Shown: piece after piece, positions 1 to 11,649 of the stretch | Position numbering within the stretch: the stretch's first letter is position 1 | Layout: each line of letters begins with the position of its first letter | Source of the DNA: Triplophysa rosa | Taxonomy: Eukaryota; Chordata; Actinopteri; Cypriniformes; Nemacheilidae | Length of the DNA: 64,000 bases | Assembly: GCF_024868665.1 (NCBI RefSeq) | Contig: NC_079912.1 | Span: forward strand, 19,410,137-19,474,136 | Direction: 5' to 3' | Program-made: the position numbers and the translations under genes | Notes under the pieces: model-generated | Database searches by the model: none | What the model saw: only the letters and a program-made list of their open reading frames with translations | Told to the model about the DNA's origin: nothing

Positions 1-199
1 TTAAAAGAAGATTCGTCAAATCAGGTAGGATCCGTTTAAACACATTAGAAAAAAATATTAACTACTACTATCCACATGCTTTCAAATCGAATGTTCGTTC
101 TAATCTTTTTTCCATATACATGACATACAGGCATTCCAACAGTCTGTGTGCTTTGACCATCTGTGACAAGTCTGAACATTACTGTACCTCCATACAGTA

Positions 200-500
200 C
201 ATACACATCCAGAGCACCTGTCTTCAGCCCCGCCGGCTCCGCCCTCCCAAAACCACGCCTCCATTCCGATTGGACGCGGCGTCATGAATATGTAAGCTTA
301 AACGCAAAGCCCCTCCTTTTGCACCTGATTGGAAGTATTTACTTGTTTCTTGCTCGGAGTTTCAGAGCAGTTCTGTGCGCTTGAAGATGAAGCCCTGCTG
401 GACTGTGCAATAAGGATTATAGAGCCGCAGTCGTTTGACATTATAAACGAGAAGTTTGGACTGTTTTATCTGCCTGTGAACCTTTCACACGAACTTCAGG
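200..500 (+). promoter_or_regulatory. snai2: snai2 proximal promoter and 5' UTR
   Basis: The segment ends at the snai2 start codon (501). Seen: a GC-rich stretch at 227-250, two CACCTG E-boxes (215-220 and 322-327) and two inverted CCAAT boxes (ATTGG at 269-273 and 328-332). The second E-box and the second ATTGG are separated by no intervening base. CACCTG is the preferred Snail-family site, so auto-regulation by Slug is a reasonable inference. No clear TATA box was found, and the transcription start cannot be placed exactly from sequence alone. Confidence 0.6.
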
Positions 501-1897
501 ATGCCTCGCTCGTTCCTCGTAAAGAAGCATTTCAATGCAGCCAAGAAACCCAACTACAGCGAGCTGGAGGGTCCGACAGGTAACCGATTTAGTGAAACTC
601 TTAATAAAACTAGTTTGAATATGCGTAACGGTTTGGTCCATTGCTCGTTCTTCTAATTCGTACTTAAACGGTAAAAAGTTAAAGATGTCCTGAAGTATCG
701 GTGTCACGTAAGGTTTGCTCTGGATAAACTTAAAAGCAAACTTTTTCAGATGCAAATGATTCAAGAGATTCCATCAGCAACACTTGCCACAGTCCTCAAA
801 GTGTTGTCTTTATTTTTCTGTGTCTGTCTTGTTGTGTTTTATTCATTATTTGCTATGTTTTACTATCCTGTATTGTGAATTCTGTCACACATATGTACAT
901 ATCAGATATCTTATATATTTACATCAGCATACTTGTGTAAATCTATTCTAATAGTTCAAATAAACACATGTGCGCTTTTGTCCACTTTACTAATGTGATT
1001 CTGTTTCCACTTTGCAGTGTTTATTTCTCCCTATGTACTGAAAACCCTTCCGGTGCCTGTTATATCTCAGCCCGAAGTCCTGAGCCCGGTGTCATACAGC
1101 CCCATAACGGTTTGGACCGCCAGCAACCTGCCCCTCTCGCCCCTGCACAGTGACCTCTCGCCCATATCCGGATACCCCTCTTCCCTCTCCGACACGTCCT
1201 CCACCAAAGACCACAGCGGTTCCGAGAGCCCCAGGAGCGACGAGGACGATAGGATACAGTCCACCAAACTGTCAGACGGGGAGAAGTTTCAGTGCAGTCT
1301 GTGCAGTAAATCTTACAGCACGTATTCCGGACTGGTGAAACACAAGCAGCTGCACTGCGACGCGCAGACCAGGAAATCCTTCAGCTGCAAGTACTGCGAG
1401 AAGGAATACGTGAGTCTGGGCGCCTTGAAGATGCACATAAGGACACACACGTTGCCATGCGTTTGCAAAATGTGCGGCAAAGCTTTCTCCAGACCGTGGC
1501 TGCTCCAGGGACACATTAGGACGCATACAGGTGAACGGCTTATTTGACTTGATCTCACGCTTAGGCATGCTTTAGGTTTCTTAAAGTAAGTCCTTGTGGC
1601 TTTATAACTATATCACTTTTCTAGCTTGTTTGTGTTGAGCATTGCATTACCAAAAGTGACCGACGCGGTAACGCTTCAGCGTGCACTGACATGACTTTTC
1701 TTTTTGCTTCGGCAGGTGAGAAACCCTTCTCGTGTCCCCACTGCAGTCGGGCATTTGCCGACCGCTCCAACCTCCGAGCCCACTTGCAAACCCACTCGGA
1801 CGTGAAGAAATACCAGTGCAAGAACTGCTCCAAAACCTTCTCCCGCATGTCACTTCTGCACAAGCATGAGGAATCCGGATGCTGCGTCGCGCACTGA
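501..1897 (+). CDS. snai2: Snail family zinc-finger transcriptional repressor 2 (Slug), complete, 3 exons
   Basis: Exons are 501-579, 1018-1530 and 1716-1897, all with GT-AG introns (phase 1, phase 1), giving 257 residues. The protein starts with the SNAG repressor motif MPRSFLVKK (1-9), which in this family recruits LSD1/CoREST-type co-repressors. The SLUG-specific stretch SPITVWTAS is at 54-62 and separates this gene from snai1. A serine-rich segment, DHSGSESP (91-98), resembles the family phosphodegron. Five zinc fingers follow: 117-139 (C119, C122, H135, H139), 148-170, 174-196, 202-224 and 230-253, the last a C2HC finger ending GCCVAH. The protein is about 11 residues shorter than human SLUG (268), mainly in the linker before finger 1. 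In the nucleus it binds CAGGTG E-boxes and represses epithelial genes during neural crest and mesoderm EMT. The 5' ATG is chosen because it begins the invariant SNAG motif. Confidence 0.97.
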
Positions 1898-2700
1898 GAC
1901 GTCGGGCACACGTTACAGGGCCCACATTCACCAAGTGCCTGAGATTGTGAACGCTGATCGTGGAACCGCGTGCTCGTGATATATACAAAGCGCAAGAAAC
2001 GCAACCCCAAAGTGCTCTTGCAATAAAAAATGCACCGCCCCGGGCGTGCTCTCTGTGTGGAGGAAGTGCCTCTGCGGAGTCATGCTGAGATTCCAGTCCT
2101 GTCAACACCCATCAGCCAAAAAAGCCGTCTTATTCAGAGCCGCCTCACGAGTTTGGTTCCTGGGGAACCTTCGAAGCCCAAAGCAAATAAAAATGACGGT
2201 TCGCTGGATCTTTGTCTGAACACATCATGTGACTGAGAGGTCTTTTCATTTCAGCGTTAAAGTAGATTCATTCAACATGTCATGTGGCTTTCATTGAAAC
2301 AGTGTTTTCGCTGTCTCTGTACATTTGTTTACAGCCTGAAGAGAGTTATGACAGTCGCTTGTGTGTCTTTGCGTTCGGGTCAGATATTTCACGGCCTACA
2401 TGGAGACAAACCAATGAGCTCGAGACCAAAGGAATAACCAAAGCCATTTTCAAACGGGGAACCAGTGCAAAATGAGGTTTTCTTGAATGAAAAGTATTTC
2501 AGCTGTTGTGTGGCCGTAACGCAACAGCAATGCCAGCACTCGGATATGCAATCCTTCGTGTTCCTCAGGAACGTCTTCGCCATATAACTGTTTCTTGAAA
2601 TGTTTTGAATGTATATGACACTGATATGATTGTACTTTGTATTTCAGAGTGTAAATTGATGGTATGATTTTGTACACAAATAAAACGTACACTTTTTGAA
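1898..2700 (+). other. snai2: snai2 3' UTR with three AATAAA signals
   Basis: No ORF of note follows the stop codon. AATAAA hexamers occur at 2022-2027, 2186-2191 and 2679-2684. The last is followed by T-rich sequence and would give a 3' UTR of about 0.8 kb, a plausible length for the family. Alternative polyadenylation is possible. Which site is used is inference. Confidence 0.6.
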
Positions 2701-2969
2701 TGAAACAAAAGGTTTTTTAATCTTTTTGAAGGCAGTAGACTTGCTGACTAAACCCGATTGAAAGAAATTGGGTGCTGTCTGGTACCCTTTTAACATTTGC
2801 ATTGAATAACAATTAACCGAACGTTGACGTTTACAAGGCATTCACTGCGTTATGCTGATGAGACGCCCCAAAACGGCACGTTAACAAGCCTGATTTGACT
2901 CCAGCGGCTGTTAACTTACATTTTAGGAAGTGCAAAGTCATCCAAAAACAAACGTTCTGTTGTCATTTT

Positions 2970-3178
2970 CTCCCCCTCGTGTCACTGGAAACATGTTTAA
3001 CTTTCTTCTGCAGAACACACACACGAAAAAAGATTTTAAAGAACGTTGATAACCAAACAACACTGAACCCCATTGACTTCCACAAAACCACTGAGACGTT
3101 TCTCAAAATATCTTCTTTTGTGTTCCACAGAAGAAAAACATGCAGATGAGGTTTAGTTTTGGGTGAACTATGCCTCTA
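2970..3178. mobile_element. TTAAAGGGATAGTTCACC-family MITE, truncated copy
   Basis: The copy contains the family's internal blocks CAAAATATCTTCTTTTGTGT and CCCATTGACTTCCA and the terminal block GGGTGAACTAT. One end is missing or degraded. This is the first of ten copies in the window. Confidence 0.75.
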
Positions 3179-3730
3179 AAACAGAAAGTTTTCATATATC
3201 TATAATTAACAATACCCAATTTAGTCAAAAATCAACAATTATAAACGTGATAGAAGTTTATTGGCCAAAAGCAGTTGTCGTGTCTTGCGATTAAACATTC
3301 ACGGTGTCCTCAAGAGAACTCGCCCATTGAAACACTGATTTGAAAAGAAACAAGTGTCCACATGAACCTGTTCAGTTCCCAAACAAACACTAAATGTTTC
3401 ACCTCCTCTCTATGTGGATCTCGTGTTGCTGCCAGTTTCTTTGGAGGCTTCGTGTGTCTAAATGAAGCACTATAGTAAAGTCAGACTGTGAAAGTATTAC
3501 TCAGCAGTCACAGTACAACTCACAAGACCAACACCACCCGACAGGCCTTCCAAAAGACCTTCATACATTATGAGACGTTACAAGTCATGGATCTAAGTTA
3601 ATAAGCTGCTACGGCCCTAAATCTCTAAATCTTGTTTAAAACAATTCATTGTGCGCAATATTACAAGGTCAAAATGTTGTCATCTTTTGTAATATTACAT
3701 AATAAATAAATGCTGTTTTGTGGGTTTACG

Positions 3731-3778
3731 TTTACATTGAGTCATTTAGCAGACGCTTTTATCCAAAGCGACTTACAG
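3731..3778 (-). mobile_element. L2-type LINE/SINE 3' tail (inverted)
   Basis: Reads CAGACGCTTTTATCCAAAGC, the reverse complement of the conserved fish L2-clade tail that is also present in sense orientation at 11491-11542. It is a fragment with no coding portion. Confidence 0.7.
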
Positions 3779-3954
3779 ATGAGGGAAACAATGGAAGCAA
3801 TTGGCACAACACAAGGACAACAAAAAGCATAAGTGCAATAAAACTGCTCTCATATAGCCCACCACAGTATACAGAGTTTTTTTTTATTTTTTATAATTTA
3901 ATAAAAGCAAATTCCAAGCCAGATGTTTTTCTTGAATATCGCTGCATGTTCTTC

Positions 3955-4045
3955 TGAAAACTTGTATCTCTGTATTTCGTGATCTTGATTTTTTTAAATC
4001 ATTATTATTAGTTACCCTTTATGTTTGTCACTGGGTTTTGCAAAT
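3955..4045 (+). repeat. Dispersed repeat shared with 17238-17345
   Basis: The blocks GAAAACTTGTAT, AAATCATTATTATTAGT, CTTTATGTTTGTC and CTGGGTTTTGCAA recur in the same order at 17238-17345. Both copies lie next to L2-type tail sequence, so they may be pieces of one composite element. Confidence 0.6.
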
Positions 4046-4826
4046 ATATAGCCAATAACAAGTATTAAAAAGTGCTCGTCAACTCCGACAACACAGAATG
4101 CAGTCATCTTTTTTGTCCATTTCGTGAAAAACAGCATATTTGGACATCCAAGGTTCTGGAAGGACAGCAACAATATTCTCTTCCAATCAGAAAGATGTTC
4201 TGAAATAAATGTCATGAATGAATAAATAAACCATTTTTAAGTTGTAACACTAAAATACTGAAGATACTTAAAAACACAAGAATGATGTGTTGATCTTGAA
4301 GACCGCTGTCTGATGTCACCGCTTGCTTGTTTAAAACAGATCTCATCTCGTTCATGCTCTGGGCCTTTATCTTTTCATGATCTGACTCATGGAGACAGTA
4401 TGCCAGGTGTTTCAGAAGAATCGGACAACCGAAGCCCCCAAGACCCCCATGACATCATACAGGTGTGCGTTTATCTCGTGGTTTTCTGGAGATACAGTAA
4501 TTCCTCGTGCACGATATCTAAAGTGTTAAACACTTGCTTCTGATCTAATAATAGGAGTTTCATTGCTTTTAATCCATTGGCTCACTGTTACTTTAGTAAA
4601 CATGCTTTTCCGCTTTTCTTCATTTTTTTTAATCGAGTAACAGCACCTGTTTCTAATGCAATCTGCAGATTAAAAGTAAATCAAAATGTCTAACTCTCAA
4701 CGCTCTTCATCACATGTGCATTGAACTCTTGACGCCCCGTCACGTCAGATCACACAAGACAATCTTTATGGCTTGAGGACAGATCTTACAAGGTTAGAAA
4801 AAAGGGCATTATTGTTATATATAGTT

Positions 4827-4828
<2 letters not shown>

Positions 4829-4894
<66 letters not shown>

Positions 4895-4912
4895 TCTCTC
4901 CCTCTCTCTCTC

Positions 4913-4963
<51 letters not shown>
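4829..4963. repeat. (TC)n microsatellite, ~135 bp
   Basis: Nearly pure pyrimidine dinucleotide array with a few CCC interruptions. The long serine/leucine and arginine/glutamate ORFs across it are artefacts of the repeat. Confidence 0.98.
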
Positions 4964-4966
<3 letters not shown>

Positions 4967-4999
4967 GCCTGCTGATTTCACAGCAATGCACCAGCTCCT

Positions 5000-6420
5000 A
5001 ACACAACACATTGAATTTGAAAGCTGGTTTTGTTCTGCTTATTGTGAGCCTGACCTAAAGAGACAGACTGAAATAAAGTTTGTGTTGAAAAAAATCAAAA
5101 ACACGTAACAAGAATCCATCCATCCATTCTGCAGCCCACACTCTCAATCAAACACCTGAAGACTTTTTAGCAAGTGTAATGAATTGTCTTTGGGCTGTGG
5201 GGGAAATCAGAGTTGTTACAAGGATCTGTTCAATTTGTCTGATTTCCAGCAATAACAAAGCAATCCGTGTTGTCAGGGCTCTAGGAATGATCTAGATTAA
5301 CTTAACTTTTTTTATTTTTATTTTAATTCACTCAAATACACCGAAAGGGAAAAAGAGAAACACAGGAACAGAAGACAAGAAATACTTAAAAATTGGATCT
5401 ATCATATGATACACGTCACTTCAAACCAATTACAATCAAATTCAGCAAAATCATATGCCTCCTCACAGAGACCTTCACTTCCGGTTCAACGCTTGCATAT
5501 TTCTCTCCGTTTATCCACGTGACCAGGCCTGGTTGGATGGAATATGAGATATATATCTCCAGGATGTACCTGCAGTGTCTTAGTTTTTATGTCCTGACAT
5601 TTGTAACGAAAAGAAGTGTTTACGTTTAACATCGTGCCTTTAAGAGCATGGACATGGTGGACGATTAAAAACTGACCGGATCAATCCTGAGCAGGTCAAA
5701 AGAGCTGAAGTAATGCGCAAAATCCCCTTCGACATGAACCACGCCTGTTGCCAAATCTTTCCCAATATCCAGGTCTCTTTCGAAACAAAAGAGAAATAGG
5801 AAGTGATCGATTTACACTTCAGCATCAAGCCAGTACCTGCATTCAGCTGCACCGGCTTTATCCATGGAGACAAAAGACCCAACAAACAAGCCCTAGAAAA
5901 TATTCACCGCATGATGGTATTGTAGTCAAAAAGCATGTCTGAACAGCACAAGCCAGGTTCAAATAAGCACTGCTGGATATCAGATGTGCCCTTTCTGAAG
6001 ACCGTTTATATAACCTCTTTAAAACACATTCATGCATTCTGATTTCCAGTGCAAGCTTTGGGAATCCCGTAAATGTGAGAAATAAATCTACATCAACATG
6101 AAGCTCAGAGGTCAATGCTTGAGCCACAGATGGGACATTATTATTACATAGCTTAGAGAGTCAATTCTATCATTTTGTCAATACACAAGCAAGACATTTG
6201 TGTCAAATAACCCATACATATGTTTTATAATGATAACTCTTATAATAGACAGCGAATGTTACAGCTGCATTACTAGAAATTAGATGAGTGCATTTCTTCG
6301 CCCTTTTTATTGTTTTCCAGGAAAATGTTTCAAATGTTTAACCCTATAGTGTAAGTATGTATATGAGCAAAAGCAACTAAACCACTAATAAACGCAAAAA
6401 TATATTATGCATAATGTGCA
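5000..6420. other. Intergenic, no gene seen
   Basis: No ORF with recognisable protein features and no RNA gene. The segment is moderately AT-rich, ordinary unique-looking sequence with no diagnosed element. Confidence 0.5.
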
Positions 6421-6429
6421 GTTTTGGTT

Positions 6430-6714
6430 CATTTATGTCATTTAGGGGCGGAGTTATTAATAGCTCGCTCTGTGGATGACTATACACAAACATAATGTTT
6501 GAAGAAAAAAAACCTGTGCACGCTCGTGTACAGTCAGCCAATCAGATCGCGCGATATGCATCAAACTGCGAACAGACAGTGGGCGGGGCTGATGTGAGAA
6601 GACAGCAGATGGGTTAGGAAGCCCCCCAGATTGTGTCTGTGTGTTATAGCGGTGATGTAAGGATTTGTGGTGTTGTGTGTTTGTACAGCAGTGTCACGGC
6701 TCTGTGTGTGTGTA
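6430..6714 (+). promoter_or_regulatory. GC-box/CCAAT-rich putative promoter upstream of a small ORF
   Basis: Contains GGGGCGGAG (6446-6454), AGCCAATCAG near 6536, ATATGCAT near 6555 and GTGGGCGGGGCT near 6579. GC boxes and CCAAT together are unusual in this AT-rich desert. The promoter role is inference. Confidence 0.35.
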
Positions 6715-6921
6715 ATGCTGAGTAACAGGGGCCTGTCGGGTCCAGATGGAAGATTTCTGACTCGGGAGGATGTGGCACAGACAATCAAGCGCCCCCCCCC
6801 CTCGCTCAGAGATCTCAGACGCCTGCCTCGAGGAAACACCATCCATGCCAACACTGGCTTTCCAACAAAGATTAAAACACTGTCTAAGTCAAAAAGTTTA
6901 GAGAGTTTGGGAAAGGATTGA
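6715..6921 (+). CDS. Unrecognised 68-residue ORF, candidate small protein or terminal exon
   Basis: The ORF opens at ATG 6715 (purine at -3) and ends at TGA 6919-6921. It can also be read as a terminal exon, because AG acceptor-like sites lie just upstream (GTACAG ending near 6688, GTAACAG near 6728). The peptide is not simple-sequence. It has an acidic-basic segment GRFLTREDVAQTIKR, a proline stretch encoded by a run of ten C, then LRDLRRLPRG and a Ser/Lys/Leu-rich tail TKIKTLSKSKSLESLGKD. There is no signal peptide or membrane segment. I do not recognise the family. It could be a real microprotein, a decayed exon or chance. The C10 run makes the frame sensitive to sequencing error. Confidence 0.3.
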   Translation: MLSNRGLSGPDGRFLTREDVAQTIKRPPPSLRDLRRLPRGNTIHANTGFPTKIKTLSKSKSLESLGKD

Positions 6922-7074
6922 TGGGGCGGGACAACTTTGAAACAGATTTACAGAGTGTTTCTTTTTATCCCAAGGCAAAATGTTATACTACAAAATAACG
7001 TTGTGGGATATATTTCCTTTTCAATTAATCTCATTGGTTCACAGCCCACATGAAAAAGTACTGGAATATATTTG

Positions 7075-7290
7075 AGCATTTACTTTAATTCACTATGATA
7101 AACACTATAGTACCAACATTTACCACAGTACATTTGAAAGTATACTACAGTATTTACTACTCTTAGTTTATCAACGGTAGTACACATGACTAAAGTTGAG
7201 TCACTTTTATAATATCTTATATAGTGCACTGTGATTTACAACAGTTTACTATAGTAAATGCTCAAATTTACTACAGTATTTTTGTGAAAG
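7075..7290. repeat. ACTATAGTA/TACTACAGTA palindromic repeat
   Basis: Repeated self-complementary motifs such as ACTATAGTA, TACTACAGTA and TTTACTATAGTAAA. The same motif family recurs at 15595-15745, 38395-38500, 41268-41305 and 42825-42850. Confidence 0.6.
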
Positions 7291-7612
7291 TACCTTACTT
7301 TCATTGTATTTTCAGAAGCGAAAAGTAAACTCACTTTTAAAAGTTTAAAGCAAAAAAAGAGTGAAAGTATTTTCCATTCGCGACTGCGACTGTTGTTCAT
7401 CAACATTCAGGCGCCGTCGTGTGTAAAATGGAAATTGCATTGTGAGTCATTGCACAAGGCTTGGGAGCATTTCAACAGCCCCGAGAAAGGAATAAAATCT
7501 GGTGGAAGGTGATGATAATAGTAACATTATAATGCACTTCGGGGACTTTTGAACATTCTAAATGAATGAGCCAAGCATTTATTTCTCCTTTACCTCTGTT
7601 TTTTTTTCCATT

Positions 7613-7616
<4 letters not shown>

Positions 7617-7682
<66 letters not shown>
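7617..7682. repeat. (TC)n microsatellite, 66 bp, pure
   Basis: Uninterrupted TC dinucleotides directly followed by CGGCCTGCAGG. Confidence 0.98.
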
Positions 7683-7684
<2 letters not shown>

Positions 7685-8157
7685 GCCTGCAGGGGTCTTT
7701 TCTGATTTCGCATCACTTGGCAAGCATGTGCTTTCGATGAGCTTTCCTTAACATGGGAAAGCTCTTTACACGAGGTCTGGTGCCCTCGTACCAGATCTAC
7801 ATTCGACAGGGTTTTTCTCACGAACAATGTCTTTGCGTCCGGTGAAGAGGGTTTGAATAGCGCATTAGTGAGTGTTTTGCTTCAAAGCATCTGAGGGATG
7901 CAGGATCTTGAGCGCTCAGGCGGATAAGAGACCAGACGCGCTCACTGACAGATAAGGTCCGCCTGCACTTCACTAGTCACTGCCTGCAGCTGATATACAG
8001 CTGACTTATCTGCTCTGGATCTTCACAGAGGTCTGGTGAACTGCAGAGGTTTAGAACACAACGGTGCTGTTGTGATGTGAAGCATCAAAACATGTTCATT
8101 TGTTTCATTTATCATGAATGTGATGTTGAGCAAAACCTGTAGGCTATGTGATTTACC

Positions 8158-8331
8158 ATGGAAAAGAAAAGAAGATACTTTGAGAAATGTCTCTGTGGTG
8201 TTGTGTTCATATAATGGAAGTCAACGGGGGCCAACGTTCTTCAAAATATCTTCTCTTGTGTTCTGCAGAAGAAAGAAAGTCACACAGATTTGGGATGACA
8301 TGAGGACGAGTAAATGATGACAGAATTAAAA
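8158..8331. mobile_element. TTAAAGGGATAGTTCACC-family MITE, partial
   Basis: Contains AGAAATGTCTCTGTGGT, TTCAAAATATCTTCTCTTGT and GAGTAAATGATGACAGAATT, in the family order. Both ends are eroded. Confidence 0.8.
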
Positions 8332-8989
8332 AAATATGAAACATCCCAGCGCGATAGTTTATCGATAAGCAAAATGTGGGCATCTTTCATAATAAAGAAT
8401 GACTTTCAGTTTTTTTTCTCAATGACATCTCAATCTAAGACTTTTCTTAGACGTATGTATCTTCGCCAGATGATGCAAGTCCATGATAAAAGATAAACGG
8501 GCTTGTTTTGGCTGCAAAACATCGAAATATCAGAAAAGCTCTGTGCTGACCATCAAAGCTGTAAAATCTCAGCGGGTCTGTGGAACATCAGAGCAGATGG
8601 ATGAGAGACTTACGACGCCTTACGTGGACGCGCAACATCAAAGACCTGCGCTTTGGACCTGTGATACTGTCATCTGATAACACAACCTCTGCGTCTTTGA
8701 CTTCATCTTTTACACCGATGCTCTACAAGCCCTTTTATGATGTCTGACCACGGCTGGAATCCAGACCTCTGGTCACCCTGAGAGATTCCTGGAATGTGTG
8801 TAAAGAAACAAGAAACAGACATGGACGGGTGTTTGAAACCTAATAATATAAGCAGAATTGTCGTATAAGTGGTGTTTGGTGAGAAAATCTAGCTATTCAA
8901 GATACCGTGGTAGATCCATGGGTCGGTACTTCTTAGGAGAAAGAAAAATGGCAGATGAGATCTCTTCAACATCAATGAGATTAAACTGA

Positions 8990-9395
8990 GAGCATATTAA
9001 ACGTTTGCTGAAGTCTCATCTGTGTCTCAGATGTTTCTCACGAGAAAAAGAGTCAGAAATCTCACAACTGTCTATATGATAGAGTTTGAGAAGAGACGTC
9101 AACAGTGTGTCAAACCGAGCTCAGATTTCTCTCGTCTGCAATCAAAAGTCAATATGATTGAAGATCTCAATATCATCTCAAACATTTCTCATCACATTGA
9201 CTCAAATCCACATTATCTGACCTCGACCATCTACATTCCTTTCACACCTCCACACGCCTCACGGATCTAACAAATCTCTCACTTATTTCAATTTTTCTTT
9301 CTCCTTAACAATTTTAGGAGAAACATCTGAGACGAAGTTGATACCTAACTGAGAATTCCATCAAATCTCCTGAGCTATGAAAAAGCAACCAACAA
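8990..9395 (+). mobile_element. Dispersed repeat R-A, copy 1, with 16-bp inverted ends
   Basis: GTCTCAGATGTTTCTC near 9026 and its reverse complement GAGAAACATCTGAGAC near 9320 bracket a conserved body that recurs at 23600-23900. The flank ending CTCCTGAGCTATGAAAAAGC also recurs at 24170 and 29160. The inverted ends suggest a non-autonomous DNA element. An open frame of 82 codons crosses it. Confidence 0.6.
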
Positions 9396-9621
9396 TAGTC
9401 TAACATTTTGTAATATAACATTTTTATTTTTATATTTCTATGCAGTAATACTTTTTTCTAAGGGTAGATTCATACATAAAATCTGGTGTTAAAACAGGTG
9501 GAAAGGACATTCACATGTTCAATAAAACAAAGCAGATCTCAAACAGGGTTGATGGACACACACTTACAAGTGCAATGTAAGTATTTAGATAGTTAAAAGC
9601 TCCATTTGACCATTCACCATC

Positions 9622-9622
<1 letters not shown>

Positions 9623-9652
<30 letters not shown>
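9623..9652. repeat. (AC)15 microsatellite
   Basis: Pure AC dinucleotide run. Confidence 0.95.
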
Positions 9653-9654
<2 letters not shown>

Positions 9655-10823
9655 GTCTATGTGTGCGGAGCGCTGCGACTCGTCGGCAGTAATGCGCCTC
9701 TCATGTTGCCGAGCAGAAACTGACCTTGTCCTCTTTGCTGTGGGTCTGTGGGTTTGGACTTGGGAACAGGAACTCCCAGTACAGACAGAACGTCTGCGAG
9801 CCCAGCGCTGCTCCACAGAGGAACACTTTGTTCATGGCCACCAAGGAAAACTTAAGACAACAAAAACACACACATTCTGGAAAAATGAACATTCGAGAAG
9901 GGCCTCCTCAATCTTTTCCTTTTCTTCTCTTTTTTTGGAGAACCGTGTGCTTGGCTTTCGGTGATAAATACTATCGCTCGTGCCTCCGAAGGGGCGACAA
10001 TAACAAAACCCAGGAAAAGTGTTTAAAACTGCAGATATTGAATGAACTCGAGCTGAGTATACTGACTGAAAACTGAAAAGTGAAGGATATGTGATTTATA
10101 ATGTTGGCAATAGAAGTGTTTGGCTATGGAAAGTGAAACATTGAGACGTTATGCAGTTTTTATGGGTTGTCACAGTTCTTGATAGAAAGAGTCAATGGCG
10201 TTCCATAGAAATGAGCGGAACATGTTTTGCTGACAGGAACGAGGGAACAGAAAAGGCGTCTGTTTTGTAATACACATCATGGTTTGCTGATTTGGGTTTA
10301 TGTGGAGTTGAGCGCTTGACTGCTCTGGTTATAGTCATGTGGTGTTATAATGGATTTGAAAACTGTAATTAAAGCAGTTTTACCCGTGCTGTAAGTGTTC
10401 TGGCAGTGTTTTAGTTATAGACTAAAAATAAAGATTGGCGGTTAACACGTGTTCCTAAACATCTTAAACATTTGTATGCCACAGTTGTCTTTGGCTGCTC
10501 ACTGGTGGGCTTGAAGACTTTCTTTATGGCTACATTAACACGTTCTATTTTGAAAATGTATCTTTTTCTCTCATTTATAGACTTCATCCACACAGAGAAG
10601 CTGTGTTTAGTACACTAAGATTGTAAAAATGCTTTCCAAAGTAAATAAAGTGTAAAGAAATCAATTGGAAAATGATGTTGTCGCATTGTAGTTTGGACTG
10701 TAAAAATGGATGTTTTTGACGCGTTTTGTGTGACACAAAGTCACGTGACCCATTCAGCCCAAATACAGTAAGAAGGTGGACGATGTTTTATGTACTTCTC
10801 AGAAAAATCATTTGGCCTATACT

Positions 10824-10998
10824 TGAAGAGTTTGGTACCAAAATGCGATTACTGTTTTATTGTGTTAGTTAGCTGTATTTTTTGAGTTATTATGGCCTAA
10901 ATCAAAACAAACCAACTGCAGTCTGGTTGATATTCATTGGAATGCACAATAAAAAAACGTGATTTTTGAGTTATCTCATTTTGGAACCACACTCTTCA
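10824..10998. mobile_element. Mariner-type MITE (TGAAGAGTTTGGTTCC ends), diverged copy
   Basis: The ends TGAAGAGTTTGGTACC and the reverse complement TGAAGAGTGTGGTTCC bracket ~175 bp. Internal blocks (TGTGTTAGTTAGCTGTA, inverted CAAAACAAACCAACTGCAG) match the intact copy at 52894-53059, where they appear in the opposite orientation. Confidence 0.7.
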
Positions 10999-11490
10999 CT
11001 TGTACTCAATCTTTTGATAGAGATGTACTTAAAAGTACAATGACGTGTTTTCAGTATACTTATTTTGCGGTGTTTACTCTTTTGAGTAGTCTGTTGAATT
11101 TCCTTTTTACTACTTTTACTAGTAGTGTACTGAGAACATACTTAAAAGTGCACTTTCATTCAAGTATTAAACAAGTACACACAGTAGGCTATGCCTGTAA
11201 GTTCACTTGGAGCAGTTGCAGTACAAACTAAAAGACTAGTTGTGAGTTTACTATTGTTAGTACACAAAAGTACTTTTATAAACTACAAAGTGTGCCAATT
11301 TTGTCCCCATACAATGAAATAGTACACTTACAAGTCTACTCAAAATATACTCCAACATTTCTTAAGTGTAGATCGCTTTGCAAGTTGTAAACACTGGTCC
11401 AGAAGCACATCCGGTTTCTGATTTTGTTGATTGTCTTATTCGTATTTTTGATCTTACATACGGTAGATGACAAAATGCTATATGCTTTCC

Positions 11491-11542
11491 TAATTGTAAG
11501 TCGCTTTGGATAAAAGCGTCTGCCAAGTGAATAAATGTAAAA
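11491..11542 (+). mobile_element. L2-type LINE/SINE 3' tail
   Basis: TAAGTCGCTTTGGATAAAAG continuing into GCGTCTGCCAAGTGAATAAA, the canonical fish L2-clade tail. No reverse transcriptase remnant was recognised upstream. Confidence 0.75.
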
Positions 11543-11574
11543 CGTAGTTGGAGTATACTCATTTTTTTCAGGGT

Positions 11575-11640
11575 ACTGTGTTGTGGGTGGTTGCCAAGGG
11601 GTTGACATATGGTTGCTAAGGTGTTACTCAACCAAAGCCT
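11575..11640 (+). repeat. GGTTGCTAAGGTGTT-type short repeat
   Basis: Iterated GGTGGTTGCCAAGGGGTTG and GGTTGCTAAGGTGTTACT. The same family is present inverted at 35108-35178. Confidence 0.6.
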
Positions 11641-11649
11641 GATGCTTCG

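Noticed and set aside
501..1897. snai1a/snai1b instead of snai2
   Set aside because: The SPITVWTAS slug domain, the GCCVAH terminus and the ube2v2/mcm4 neighbours all indicate snai2.
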